Assembly (NCBI GenBank): GCA_949152475.1
Contig: OX424569.1
Location: 21,861,170 to 21,925,169, forward strand
From: Terebella lapidaria
Lineage: Eukaryota > Annelida > Polychaeta > Terebellida > Terebellidae
Direction: 5' to 3'
Length of the DNA: 64,000 bases
Shown piece by piece: positions 23,196 to 34,363 of the stretch. The translations under genes and the position numbers were made by a program. The notes under the pieces were generated by a model. It saw only the letters and a program-made list of their open reading frames with translations. It ran no database searches and had not been told where the DNA came from. How positions within the stretch are numbered: the first letter of the stretch is position 1; every line of letters starts with the position of its first letter.

Positions 23196-23319
23196 AGCGT
23201 ACTGATGCCACGTGTGGAAACAATATTGTTGAGGACGAGGAGCAATGTGACCCAGGATTGGACAGTGAAGATCCGTGTTGTACTGCCCTTTGTACACTCA
23301 GAGTTGGCAAAGCTTGCAG
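23196..23319 (+). CDS. ADAM17-like: ADAM17-like exon, start of disintegrin domain
   Basis: Codes RTDATCGNNIVEDEEQCDPG, then DSEDPCCTALCTLRVGKAC, matching the start of the ADAM17/TACE disintegrin-like domain (human CGNSRVDEGEECDPG, then TCCNSDCTLKEGVQC). The acceptor is CCCCAG at 23190-23195 and the donor is GTGTGT at 23320; the exon ends two bases into a codon. A second possible acceptor is at 23161-23162. ADAM17 is a membrane zinc protease that sheds ectodomains such as TNF; this domain helps position the substrate. The upstream protease exons are not in the window. The donor end of this exon is duplicated just downstream. Confidence 0.9.
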
Positions 23320-23421
23320 GTGTGTACCATCTCACAGCTTGTACAGATCTGTGTTGTACTGGCTTCTGTACACTCAGAGTTGGCAAAGCTTGCAGGTACG
23401 TGTATGTACCATCTCACAGCT
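23270..23421 (+). repeat. 76-bp tandem duplication of the exon's donor end
   Basis: The last 50 bases of the exon, its donor and about 26 bases of intron are repeated once with 76-bp spacing: CACTCAGAGTTGGCAAAGCT occurs at 23296 and 23372. The second copy has its own donor, GTACGT at 23396, closer to consensus than the first. Using it would add 76 bases and shift the frame. Confidence 0.9.
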
Positions 23422-23504
23422 TGTACAAACCCTTGGAATGTGCTATTGTCCATAAAAATATCAATCTCTCGAGTCAAATTGCAGAACACTTATGTAACGT
23501 TTGA

Positions 23505-24185
23505 CGCCCGCTATCTAGGGCGCAAGCGCCCCGCCCTGAGGCACGGTCACAGCGGGCGTCGTAATTACTAGAACTACAACCAGGTAACAGTCCGTCTGGA
23601 CGAATCCAGCCGTCATACATCACATCATAACACATCATAGATATACAACATACATTATACATCAGTTATGGTAATGTAGCCGTATGCAGAGCCTGAGATG
23701 CCATGGGAGCGGCACCAAAGAGCACGTGCACGTGGGCATGTTGCTGGCCGGCCTCGCTGACGGCACTGCCACGGGGATGGAACCCTGGTCTGCCAGAGCC
23801 TGTGTCGCACCATCCCAGGGCGAGAGACCAGTGATCACAGGGACTAGCCCCGAATCAGCATAGTCCCCCTCCTGGGCCCCCGATTGGAAGTCGTCCCTGG
23901 GGCCCCCTAGCCAAGAAGGGACAAGGAGCTCATGGTGTGAGCTCACCCGTCGTCCTGTCGCCTTGCTTGCTCTGGACAACTCCAAACACACGAGGCGGCT
24001 TCAGAGTATTTATAACCCCTGAAGCACGAGAGACAAGGGATGACGTAAAAGCCATTGTTACAGTATAGCGGAGCCAGAGGATTAGAGAGTGTTGCATGGC
24101 TTTGAACACGAAGCATCCAAAACAAGAGTAGTGTTTAGTAAAGAATCTCCTGCCGCGATCTTTGGGCAAAATTGCCACACTTATT
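23505..24185. other. Unassigned 0.7 kb with a GC-rich inverted repeat
   Basis: GACGCCCGCT at 23505 and AGCGGGCGTC at 23550 form an inverted pair enclosing a GC-rich stretch. The rest, to 24185, is more GC-rich than its neighbours with scattered short ORFs on the minus strand and no recognisable domain. It may be an old insertion of unknown type. Confidence 0.4.
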
Positions 24186-26015
24186 AAAGCATTTCAGAAG
24201 AAATGCCTTTATGGTTTTAGCAGAATTTTTTTTTCCTTTTTTTTTCAAAGCTTACCGGCCCAAGGGCCGGTAAGCTATTGTCATGGTTTTTCGTTCGTCG
24301 TCGTCGTCGTTGTCCGCCACATCATCTATTAACATTTTTTTTTTTTTTTTTGGGCTGATGAATTTGTCCATAAATTTGTGTGAGTATGTATTGATACCCC
24401 CAGACGTTTTTTGATTGAATCGATTATGCAGTTTTGGCGGCCATTTTTATGCCGAAAATGGCTGTTTTTGCATGTTTTCAACTTTAAAAATTATTTTCTC
24501 AAAAACTGTCTGATCAGTTTTGAGATTTTAGTTTCAAAATGTTTCCCCTCATGTATCTTTATAATGTTTATAAGTTTCGTTGCTCTTGAATCGCCGGTCT
24601 GCGTGTGGCGGCGATTTTGATGTTGTTTACGGGGCCCAAATAGGACAAATGTTAAATTCTCCTATGCTTTATAATGGGCCACAATGTTCTTGATATCTCA
24701 CTTAATATCGAGATTAGAGACTCGGAATCAATTGTGTACATATAGGAAATGATATATGCTGAATATTCTCGTGACCTTGAATCTGACCTTTAACCTCATT
24801 TTCAAGGTCAGAGCACAAAATGGCCAATGTCTCGCTTATTATTGACTTTTCAGCTTAGGAATCAATTGTGGACATATAGGAAGTGATATATGCTGTATCT
24901 TCGCATGACTTTGAATTTGACCTCTGACCTCATTTCCAAGGTCAGAGCACAAAATGGCTAATATCTCGCTTATTATTGACTTTACAGCTTAGGAATCAAT
25001 TGTGGACATATAGGAAATGATATATGCGGAATATTCTGATGACCTTGAATTTGACCTTTGACCTCAATTTCAAGGTCAGAGCACAAAATTGCTAATATCT
25101 CGCTTATTATTCACTTTACAGCTTGGGAATCAATTGTGGGCTTATAAGAAATGATATAAGCTGAATATTCTCATGACATTGAATGTGACCTTTGACCTTA
25201 TTATTAAGGTCAAACCACAAAATGGCTAATATCTCGCTTATTATCGACTTTACAGCTTAGGAATCAATTGCGGACATATAGGAAATGATATACAGTCAAA
25301 CCTGGTGAGCGATACACCTTTTGATGGGCGACACCTGCCCAAGCGAAACGTTTGCCATGTTAAATGTACTGTGAATGCGATACACCTGCTCAACGGCGCC
25401 AAGCGTCCGTGATTTGCAGTCCGCAATCTACGATAACCCTATGTATGAGCGCCAGTCACATCAGCGATGTCACCAGTCGATTGTTCAACGCCAATTATGC
25501 ACGGTGATTCTCGCTATTGATCGGTGTCGTCACATGCTGTTAACCAATGGCAGTAGCGGATTCCATCACTGGGGTTAATTATGGGTGGGGCATCACTGAT
25601 CAGGGGCGCCGGAGCCGGTGCCGCAGGTCCGGCGATCGCCGCACCAATAATTCCAGCGACTTTTTTTTTTCGGTGATTTTTTTTTTAATACATGTCGATC
25701 TATCTACATCTGAATCTGATCGTAATTGATCATGCCTCTCAGTGATGCCCATCATCGTTCTGTTCAATAATAGCCATGTTTGTGCGTATCTGGTTGTACA
25801 GTATGACACGCACATGCGCTAAATACGATGGAAATGATCCCATATAACAATAGTTGTTGTTACATCATGTGCATACCTGTCGACAGGTTATCCCACTGCA
25901 TCCCCCACCCCCCTTAGAATGACAGCTGAGTACGCGACCTATGGTCATTTGTCTGTCCAAGAAGTCTTAGCGGGTATCTAGACAATAAACATAATGTAAT
26001 TGTAAATGTACGTAT

Positions 26016-27389
26016 TGTAACGGGTTCTTCACCCTTCTGTGACGTCTTGATGAACCGGTTTTCTAGGGAGGTGGGTGAGTTGTTGTTTAACCGGAGCTGA
26101 AACGGTAAAACTCCGGGAAACTGCTACTGCTGTACGGTTGCACTTCGGCTAGAAGTCTCTGAAGGTTGGTAGCGTGGTCTGGAATGGACCTCTTAACCGT
26201 TGTCCGACTGCTAATCTGCAACTGCACCTGTAAAGTAAGGATCCGGAGGCGTTTCCGTCTCCGGGTACTGCAACTGCTCCGTCGGGATACCGCTTTACTG
26301 CAACAGCTCCGTCGTTTTCCGCCTTACTGCAACTGCGACTGCACCTGGAATAGACAGTCCGGGAACGTTGCCGTTTCCGAATACTGCAACCGCTCTGCCA
26401 GGTTCCGCCTCACTGCAAACTGCTCCGGTTGGCTCCGCCTCACCACAGCCTGCGACTGCACCTGAAATGGAGAGTCTCGGAAGTGTTCTCACTTCCGGTT
26501 ACCGCAACCGCTCCGTCAGGTACTGCCTCTGCTACTCCATCGTCCGGTACCGCCTCTGCAACTGCTTCGTCGTTCCCGTCTCTGCAACTGCTCCGTCAGG
26601 TACCGCCTCCGTAGTTGCTCCGTTGAATTCCACCTCCGTCTCCGTCTCCTTCCTTGGTGATCTGGGTTCTTGGATCACCCTAAGACGTCGTTACAACTTG
26701 GTCTTAACCGACTGTGGTCTTATCTCCCTTTTCTCCGTATTACTTTCTTTTCCGGTGAACTAACTTTATCATAAATTCCAGTTCCCTAACCAACACGGAA
26801 AAACAACTCGGTTGAAGTTTTCATGTTTATTTTCCAAGTGCCCAGTCGGAAGACATAAACTGCGATCATCTGGATGACTCTAGCCGGAACAAGGGAGTAC
26901 TCTGCTATGGGAGAAGGGGTCTGCACAGGTCGACGTCAGGACACCAACTCCGCCGTCCGCTGTGAAGCGGGGGCTTTTATAGACCTGAGACCCACGTCAC
27001 GTGACCAACCTATTGTGACGTCATAGTCCGCCAAAACACTGATATTTTCCGGATTTTCCGAACCAATCAGTGGCTGACACGTCACCTTTTAAACCGAAAA
27101 TGAGCCTGATCACATGACCTTCCGGAAATAACGTCATTACGTTTTTGTACTCCATTGTTCCGACTCCGTCTCCGGTTCCGTCTCCGTCTCCGGCTCCGTC
27201 TCCGGCTTTACCAACATCACAAATATACCAAGTTCCGAGACGGAAAACCTTTTAAATATTACCAATACGGAACCGAATGAACCTTTAAACACATATACAT
27301 TTTAATAAACGGTGATTTAACCATAATATCACAAAACACTAACAGAATTACCTGGGGGAAACTTTTGGGTACGCCCCAAAACCGTTACA
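26016..27389. mobile_element. Probable solo LTR inside the Tigger (fossil)
   Basis: A 1.37-kb block begins TGTAACGG and ends CCGTTACA, the TG...CA form of LTR ends, with GTAT directly flanking both sides (26012-26015 and 27390-27393). No internal coding region is present, so it looks like a solo LTR left by recombination. The interior has strongly repeated TCCGTCTCCG-type low-complexity sequence and a TTTTATA box. Short ORFs in it are composition artefacts. The LTR family is not identified. Confidence 0.65.
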
Positions 27390-27919
27390 GTATGAAATCC
27401 GTATACTTCCGTATAATCCGTATAATGCATCTTTGGATTTATAGATCAAATTCAAATGAAAATGTAGAGTGAATTGTCAATATGCATGATAAACTACCTT
27501 ATGAGACTTCATAAAATAACTCTCAACTTACAACTCAGGGACCTCTCAGAAGTTGTCTCAGAGGCTCTGAAACACAAAATTTTCTCAGGGGGCTTACGCC
27601 GCCCCCCCCCAACCCCCAGACCGCAGTGCCTACGCTCGCTCCGCTCGCTCTGCCGTACCAAACAAACATAGCTTCCGACGCCCCTGCTGATACGTTTCAT
27701 TGATTGCCGTTATAGCACGTACATTATCAATATCGCATACATGACCAATTTTCAATTAAAATAAACATTGTGAGCAAATGAAGCCTGGTCACACTGCTGG
27801 TTGTGTTCCCTGATGTGATTTCAATTCGCAGACATAGTGACTCCACGCACCGCTTATTTTTTGTTGACATGGGTGACACGTAATAACAAATCGAGTAGCT
27901 GACTGCCGAGTAGCCCAAG
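27390..27919. other. Non-coding 5' part of the Tigger
   Basis: About 530 bp between the two insertions. It includes a C-run at 27602 and GCTCGCTCCGCTCGCTC. I see no domain; by position it belongs to the transposon's 5' region, though it could contain another old insertion. Confidence 0.4.
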
Positions 27920-28522
27920 CAAAAAAGTCTTACCCTGGTTACCAGTGTTACAGCTTGGTACCAGGTGGTTAAAGTGTAGCTATTGCTTAATATAATCCAG
28001 GAATATACCAGGGTATTATCATTGTAAAGATGGTAAGCAGCTTATAAAAACAAGGTAAACACTGGTTAACAACAATGGTAAAACAACTTGTAAATTGGCG
28101 GAATACAGCTTGTTACTGGAGTAATACATGGATAAAACCATGAAAACACCAGTGTATAATCTCGGTAAAACAATGATATGATAATGGTACAACCATGATT
28201 ACTACCCAGATTTAACCATGAAGCATACCGGGATAATACATGGGTAAACCATGGACATATACCAGGTAAATGTGATGTTTCTACATGTTCCATGGGTAAC
28301 AATGGTTTTACCATTGTACCATACACAACCCATGATACAGTTCATATTTTTCCACTGGATGACCATGGTTTTACCAATGTTGTACCTATAGCTTGTAACC
28401 ACGATGATATCACATTGTGACACTGGTTACCAGTGTTATGGTTACCATGGTTAGCCTGGTTACCATGGTCAACAGGGTGTATAACCACTGGTAACAACTA
28501 TAACCAGGGTAAGATTTTTTTG
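27920..28522. mobile_element. Foldback element of degenerate GGTTACCATGG-type motifs
   Basis: The left end is CAAAAAAGTCTTACCCTGG, and the right end read in reverse is CAAAAAAATCTTACCCTGG. The interior is packed with variants of AACCATGG, GGTTACCA and TACCAGTG in both orientations, so the whole 600 bp is quasi-palindromic. No ORF of note. No clear target duplication could be fixed. It ends 93 bp before the transposase ATG. Confidence 0.65.
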
Positions 28523-28615
28523 ATTGGGAGATTAATACAATTTAGGAAATTCACTATAAATACCAGTGCGATGTTGCTTTATTGCTTATCAGTACTTACT
28601 GGCAAATCAACAATC

Positions 28616-30351
28616 ATGTCTAAACCAAAAACAAAATCTAAACCTGTAACGCTCTCACTCGCCGACAAAGTGAAGGCGATTGAACTGTATGATGAACTAC
28701 AAAGTTCGCGCAAAGTTGGCGATGCTTTTGGTGTCAGCAAAGACCAGATAAATCGGCTTGTCAAGCGCAAGGCTGAAGTTTTGGACGAGTTTGAGAGCAA
28801 TGCTCCAAGCGATCGTAAAAGAAAAATCAGAAAAACTGGCAATGAAGAAACTAACACTCTAACATGGCAGTGGTTCACTGACGTGACCACACGCCGTGTT
28901 CAGGTGTCAGGACCAATGATCAAGGTGAGATTATGATGATGACAATAAAAAATTCTAAAATGCGCAACTCGGAATAGAAACAAGTGAAAAACAAGAAAAA
29001 AAACCATTTAATTTGATTTCATTTTTATTTAATTGTTTTTAAAATATTATTTTTTCAGACAAAGGCACTCGAGTTTGCTAGCGACCTGGGGGTGGATTCC
29101 TTTCACGCGTCCAATGGTTGGTTGGAAAGTTTCCTCAAGCGAACCAACATCGTTCTTGGGACAACGTCTGGAGAGAAAGGCGACGTGGATACATCCGTTG
29201 TCGACGATTGGAAGAGTAAGCTGCCTACAGTGTGTGCTGGATATCTGCTGAAGGATATCTTCAACATGGACGAGACAGGCTTGTTCTACAGGCATTCCAA
29301 CACCAAAAAAACTTTCCACGTCAAAGGCACGGACTGCGCTGGCAGCAAGCAGTCAAAAGATAGACTCACGATCGCATTGTGTGCTTCAATGACAGGAGAG
29401 AAAATCACGCCGTTTGTGATTGGAAAGGCCTTAAAACCTCGGTGTTTCAAAAATTTGGACACAAAGACACTACCAGTGCAGTATTGTGCTAACAAGAAGG
29501 CTTGGATGATGAGTGAACTGTTCCGGGATTGGTTAACATACTTCGATCGAAAGATGAAGACTCAGCATCGCAATGTGCTCCTGTTACTTGACAACGCCCC
29601 CTCGCATCCCAGGGTCAAACTCTCGAACGTTAAGTTAGTGTTTCTCCCCCCTAACACAACTTCCCTCGTACAGCCCATGGACCCGGGAATAATCCAGGCC
29701 CTCAAACTGAAGTATCGCAAGAAACAACTCAGCTACGTCCTATCGTCCCTGGGTAAAGACAAGTCCGTGTCCGGTCCAGATGTGTTGCACAGTATCACAG
29801 TCCTCAATGCCATCTACTGGATCGACAGTGCTTGGCGTGATGTGGAGGAGACCACCATTCGAAAATGTTTCGCCCACAGTGGCCTGCACCCAACAGTGTG
29901 TGGTGGTGAGGATACAAATGACGATTCGGCAGACAGTGACACAGAGGACGACGTGCCATTGTCATTGTTACGACTGTCCAAAGAACTTTTTGACACTGAC
30001 TTTCCCAAACTTGACTTGATCGACAATGACTTGGACATTTCTTGGACATTTCTAAGTCACAATGACAATGACTTGGACATTTCTCAGTCGGCTAACGAGA
30101 TCATCCGCCAACAGACTAACGACAATGAGGATCTCGGTGAAGATGAGTCCGTGCCCCCTTCAGGTGAAGAAACCACACCGCCCACACTGACCAAAGCGCA
30201 CAAGTACCTGAGGAAGCTCCAGGAACTGGCAGTATCTCGTGGAGATTGCGCCTATCTGGCTGATGTGATGCGACTTCAAGAACGAACGGCTTCATGGACT
30301 GTCAAATCCGTTGTACAATCGAATATCACAGACTTTTTCACCAAGTCGTAA
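28616..30351 (+). CDS. Tigger/pogo transposase, two exons
   Basis: Exon 1 is 28616-28924 and exon 2 is 29059-30351, joined across a 134-bp GT-AG intron (AAG then GTGAGA; TTTTTTCAG then ACA) to give 533 residues with no break. Residues 10-55 are a Psq/CENP-B-type helix-turn-helix (LSLADKVKAIELYDEL, GVSKDQINRLV). A second DNA-binding part spans the splice joint (VSGPMIK plus TKALEFA, then GWLESFLKR). The DDE catalytic residues are D174 (NMDETGLFY), D281 (LLLDNAPSH) and D311 (VQPMDPGII), spaced DD30D as in pogo elements. The C-terminus is acidic. The ATG at 28616 is preferred because upstream in-frame codons fall in the foldback element. The enzyme would cut and rejoin at the TIRs; activity is not shown by sequence alone. 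Confidence 0.9.
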
Positions 30352-31029
30352 AAAGTACTGTATGTCTATCCAGTCTGTTTTAGATTTTTGGATTTGTACA
30401 TTTACTTGTGTATCGTGACATTGGGTGATCATTATAATGAGAATAAATGATTGATACTGACATAATGTGTTGATACATATATGTTAAAATTTCACTTGGC
30501 GCCCAGCTATATCACCCTGGATAACAGAGCCACCTCTATAAGCGAGACATTTTGTCAAAGTCCCCAGCGTGTCTCACATAGACAGGTTTGACTGTATCTC
30601 GAATACTCTGATGACCCTTGAAATTGACCTTTGACCTACTTTTCAAGGTCAAAGCACAAAATGGCTATTATCTCGCTCATTATAGACTTTACAGCGTAGA
30701 AATCAAATGTGGACATATAGGAAATAATATATGCTGAATATACTTGTAACCTTGAAGTTACCAGACCATCGGTCCGATCACCTATTGGCTAGCCGGTAAG
30801 CTACAGGTCCCTTGGGCCTATGTTTTTGGGTTTTTTTTCCACCGTTTTGGTTTCCGACCGATAACTTTAGTTTGCCTCGATGTATCTTCACCAAATTTTC
30901 AGCATTGGTGAGACATATCATGTGGAAAAACTCTATTGTTTTTCAGCTGGATCTGAGGTCCATAAGGATGAAATCAATGTTGTTTTTTGGACTTTGTTTC
31001 CGCATAATAACTCAAAAAGTATGTAGGCA

Positions 31030-32868
31030 ATGGCTGCAGAACTTTGCATGAAGGTTCATATATATCAACAGGGAAGAACCCTATTGATTTTGGGATCAAT
31101 CCGTCGAACGACCTTTGACCTAGAGGTCGGAAGAGTTTTTCGCCCAGTCATCCTTGAGGTTTCCTGCATATCTTGGAAACGGTGCGTCCTAGAGCGAAAT
31201 GGACGTTATTTTCGGATTCGTCGGTTAGACATGTCTAAGGGGTATTAAGGATGACCTTCGACCTTGACCTTGAATTTTTCTGCCGAGTCGGCATTTATCG
31301 TTTTCATCGATTTCTCAGAAACAGTGCGTCGTAGAGCGAAACAGATGTTATTTTCGGCCTCGTGGCACTAGACAAACATGTCTAAGGGGTATTATGGATG
31401 AACTTTGACCTTCACGTAAATTTTTTTTTTGCGAGTCGGCATTTTTCGTTTTCGTCGATATCTCGGAAACGGTGTGTCGTAGAGCGAAACGGACGTTATT
31501 TTTGGACCCGTCGCCCTAGATAAACATGTCTAAGGGGTATTAAGGATGACCTTCGACCTTAACCTTGAATTTTTCTGCCGAGTCGGCATTTTTCATTTCC
31601 GTCGATATCTCGGAAACGGTGCGTCGTAGAGCGACACGGACGTTATTTTCGGACTCGTGGCACTAGACAAACATGTCTAAGGGGTATTATGGATGAACTT
31701 TGACCTTCACCTAAATTTTAGTTGAGTCGGCATTTTTCGTTTTCGTCGATATCTCGGAAACTGTGTGTCGTAGAGTGAAACGGGTGTTATTTTCGGACTC
31801 GTCGCCCTAGACAAACATGTCTAAAGGGTATTGAGGATGACCTTTGACCTTGACCTTGAATTTTCCGCCGAGTCAGCATTTTTTGTTTTCGACAATATCT
31901 CGGAAACGGTGCGTCAGAGATCTAAACGTACGTTATTTTTGGACTCGTCGCCCTAGAAAAACATGTCTAAAGGGTATTCAGGATGACCTTCGACCTTGAC
32001 TTTGAATTTTTCTGCTTCGTTGGCAGTGCGACGTAGAGCGAAACGGACGTTATTTTCGCACTCGTGGCACTAGACAAACATGTCTGAGGGGTATTATGCT
32101 TGAACTTTGACCTTGACCTGAATTTTTTTCGCCAAGCCGGCATTTTTCGTTTACGTCGATATCGGAAACGGTGCGTCGTAGAATGAAACGAATGTTATTT
32201 TCGGACTCGTGGCACTAGACAAACCTGCCTTAGGCGTATTATGGATGAACTTTGACCTTCACCTAAAATTTTTTCGCCGAGCAGGCATTTTTCGTTTTCA
32301 TCGATATCTCGGAAACAGTGCGTCGTAGATCGAAACTGACATTATTTTCGGACTTGTTGTACTAGACAAACATGTCTAAAGGGTATTAAGGATGACTTTT
32401 GACCTTGACCTTTAATTTTTCTGCTGAGTCGGCATTTTTGCGTGCATCGTAGAGCGAACAGACGTTATTTTCGCACTCGTGGCACTAGACAAACATGTCT
32501 ATGGATGAACTTTGACCTTGACCTGAAATTTTTTCGCCGAGCCGTCATTTTTCGTTTTCGTCGATATCTTGGAAACGGTGCGTCGTAGAACAAAACGGAT
32601 GTTATTTTCGTACTCGTGGCACTAGATGGATGAACTTTGACCTTGACCTGAAATTTTTTCACCGAGTCGGTATTTTTCTTTTTCGTCGATATCTCGGAAA
32701 CAGTGCGTCGTAGACTGAAACGGACGTTTTTTCGCACTCGTGGCACTAGACAAACATGTCTAAGGGGTATTATGGATAAACTTTGACCTTGACCTGAAAT
32801 TTTCTCGCCGAATCGGCATTTTTCGTTTCCGTCGATATCTTGGAAACAGTGTGTAGTAGAGTATTGTA
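31030..32868 (+). repeat. Family B core array, diverged (about 147-bp units)
   Basis: About 13 units with GATATCTCGGAAAC, GTGCGTCGTAGAGCG, ACTAGACAAACATGTCTA and TTTGACCTTGACC motifs. Many units have small deletions, and two variants alternate (GTCGCCCTAG and GTGGCACTAG), a sign of older higher-order structure. Confidence 0.85.
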
Positions 32869-33046
32869 GGGCCCATGGTAAACATGTTATAAATATTACA
32901 AATTAGTCTTAACTGCGGACATTGTATATTGCCATTCCATGCAAAGGGGAGCATCCATGCGTGACGATGTATGCATGTACACAAATGAACCGGCCACACG
33001 GCGGAATATAGTCCAGCTATCGACTCACTAGACCGTAACAACCCCT

Positions 33047-34354
33047 ATGCCTCCAAGGAAGCGCAATCGATCGCAAGTTTCGCCACTTCCTGAACAAAAC
33101 AAAATGTCTAGAGAAGAAATACAACCGCTGCCAAATGCGCCACCATGGGCCAACCAGATGTACTTGGGGCTCTCATCCAAAATTGAAAAAGTGAACAGCG
33201 ATGTCCTGGAAAAAATTGAGGCAGTGCGCACTGACGTGAAAAAAAATGAAATACGGATCCAAAACCTGGAAACGGGAAACACTGCTCTACAAACAGATGT
33301 ACGGAGTGTAGAAAGTGAGCAAGACAAAATCTACGATCGTCTTCTTATGCTCGAATCATACTCGATGCGGAAACAACTCCTTTTCCATGGGCTACGGGAG
33401 ACCGCCTTGGAAAGTGAAGAACAAGCGGAAACAACCGTACGCACGTACATACAATCTTATCTTCACATAGATGACACGGAAATCGTATTCGATCATGTAT
33501 ACAGGGTCGGTCCAAAAATAACGTCTCAACCATCTACACCCGACAAAACCAGACCTCGACCAATTATCGCCAGCTTTCTACGATCCAGCCAAAAACAAAA
33601 ATTATGGGACGCGCGCCCGAAGTTCTACGATAGAGAAAATGATTCTTCAAACGCTACTGTACCTGGCAGCAACACGTATGACAACTATTCAGCAGTATAT
33701 ATCACGCGACACTACCCAGCAGAAATTATCAAACGCAGGCGAAGCTTGACGCCTATTCTACAGGCAGCCAAATCGATGACAAAGTACAAAGACAAATGCT
33801 ATCTTCGAGAAGACAAATTAGTGATTGACAACATAAGCTACACGGAGAAAACCCTACCTTTACTCCCAGACGACTTGGATCCTAGATGGATTTCAACACC
33901 CACAGAATCTGATACCACTTTCTTCTGGGGCAGAAACTCACCACTCTCAAATCATCACAAATGCACCTTCCAGGTAGATGGGATTAAGTACAACTGCAAC
34001 GAACAATTCCTGTTTCATCGACAAGCATTGTTTGCAAGAGACAACGATAAGGCAGCAGCAATACTGAATGCAAAAGATCCCGTTGAGCAAAAGGCTCTAT
34101 CGAAACACATAAGGATCAACAAAGCGGCATGGCAACAAACTGCCCCGGAAATCATGAAACAGGGTCTCAGGGCTAAATTTGAACAGAATCCACACCTGCG
34201 CGACTTCCTCGTGCAAACAAAAGGCTCGACAATCGCGGAAGCTTCACCGTTCGACAAATTCTGGGGAATAGGAAACAGACAAAACCAAATGGACTGGTCA
34301 AAATCAACTCGGGAAGCTACTCATGGAGATCCAGTCGGAGCTGGTCTAAATTGA
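33047..34354 (+). CDS. LINE ORF1: coiled coil, RNA-binding part and NADAR domain
   Basis: 435 residues. After a basic, Pro-rich start, residues 38-105 are heptad-rich and likely a trimer-forming coiled coil. Residues 108-180 (QLLFHGLRE, then IVFDHVYRVG and RPIIASFLRS) resemble the RRM of L1 ORF1p, and 185-265 its C-terminal domain. Residues 290-410 read as a NADAR (YbiA-like) domain: FFWGRNSPLSNHHKCTF, CNEQFLFHRQALFARD, IMKQGLRAKFEQNPHLRDFL and SPFDKFWGIGN, with the family's Glu (319), Asp (403) and WG (406-407). NADAR enzymes are N-glycosidases acting on ADP-ribose-type and related substrates. ORF1p normally coats LINE RNA; the added domain's role is unknown. The frame is intact. The call rests on motif reading, not a profile search. 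Confidence 0.8.
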   Translation: MPPRKRNRSQVSPLPEQNKMSREEIQPLPNAPPWANQMYLGLSSKIEKVNSDVLEKIEAVRTDVKKNEIRIQNLETGNTALQTDVRSVESEQDKIYDRLLMLESYSMRKQLLFHGLRETALESEEQAETTVRTYIQSYLHIDDTEIVFDHVYRVGPKITSQPSTPDKTRPRPIIASFLRSSQKQKLWDARPKFYDRENDSSNATVPGSNTYDNYSAVYITRHYPAEIIKRRRSLTPILQAAKSMTKYKDKCYLREDKLVIDNISYTEKTLPLLPDDLDPRWISTPTESDTTFFWGRNSPLSNHHKCTFQVDGIKYNCNEQFLFHRQALFARDNDKAAAILNAKDPVEQKALSKHIRINKAAWQQTAPEIMKQGLRAKFEQNPHLRDFLVQTKGSTIAEASPFDKFWGIGNRQNQMDWSKSTREATHGDPVGAGLN

Positions 34355-34363
34355 GGAACACTG

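Larger units (their letters stand above)
25293..30594 (+). mobile_element. pogo/Tigger DNA transposon, TIRs and transposase present
   Basis: Ends are CAGTCAAACCTG and CAGGTTTGACTG with TA on both sides (25291-25292 and 30595-30596), as for the pogo branch of Tc1/mariner. Removing it restores the family A-type core unit. It encodes a CENP-B-like transposase near the right end. Its 5' portion carries two later insertions, a solo LTR (26016-27389) and a foldback element (27920-28522); without these the element is about 3.3 kb. Weak similarity between the subterminal regions (GAGCGATACACC and GTGAGACACG) may mark transposase binding sites. Confidence 0.9.
24249..30822 (+). mobile_element. Family C hairpin-ended element, copy C2, carrying a Tigger
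   Basis: The 5' hairpin AGCTTACCGGCCCAAGGGCCGGTAAGCT breaks into arms of ten or more bases (arms quoted: AGCTTACCGGCC and GGCCGGTAAGCT). A CGTCGT tract and A3-like left-domain text follow, then about five 134-bp A-type units. The 3' end, GCCGGTAAGCT, repeats the 5' arm inverted and is followed by the AGGTCCC-TT-GGGCCTATG stem-loop and Ts. The Tigger transposon sits in the core at 25293-30594. Without it the element is about 1.3 kb. Confidence 0.75.
24186..32868 (+). mobile_element. Family B element, copy B2, split by C2; right end lost
   Basis: The left part, 24186-24245, has the B hairpin AAAGCATTTCAGAAGAAATG and the start of the T-run. Element C2 is inserted in that run. B sequence resumes at 30823 with T-rich sequence leading to GGTTTCCGACCGATAACTTT and passes into about 13 core units (31030-32868). 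The 3' hairpin is missing where the LINE begins. The core units are more diverged here than in B1, so B2 looks older. Confidence 0.75.

Noticed and set aside
23662-24178. Minus-strand ORFs of 60-109 codons
   Set aside because: No domain, no splice pattern, and three overlapping frames; left as unassigned sequence.
26166-26763. ORFs rich in Ala, Thr and Ser inside the solo LTR
   Set aside because: They come from low-complexity CCGTC/ACTGC sequence; overlapping frames on both strands are equally open.
28433-28615. Longer N-terminus for the Tigger transposase
   Set aside because: The upstream in-frame codons are foldback-element sequence and hydrophobic; the ATG at 28616 starts the basic N-terminus.
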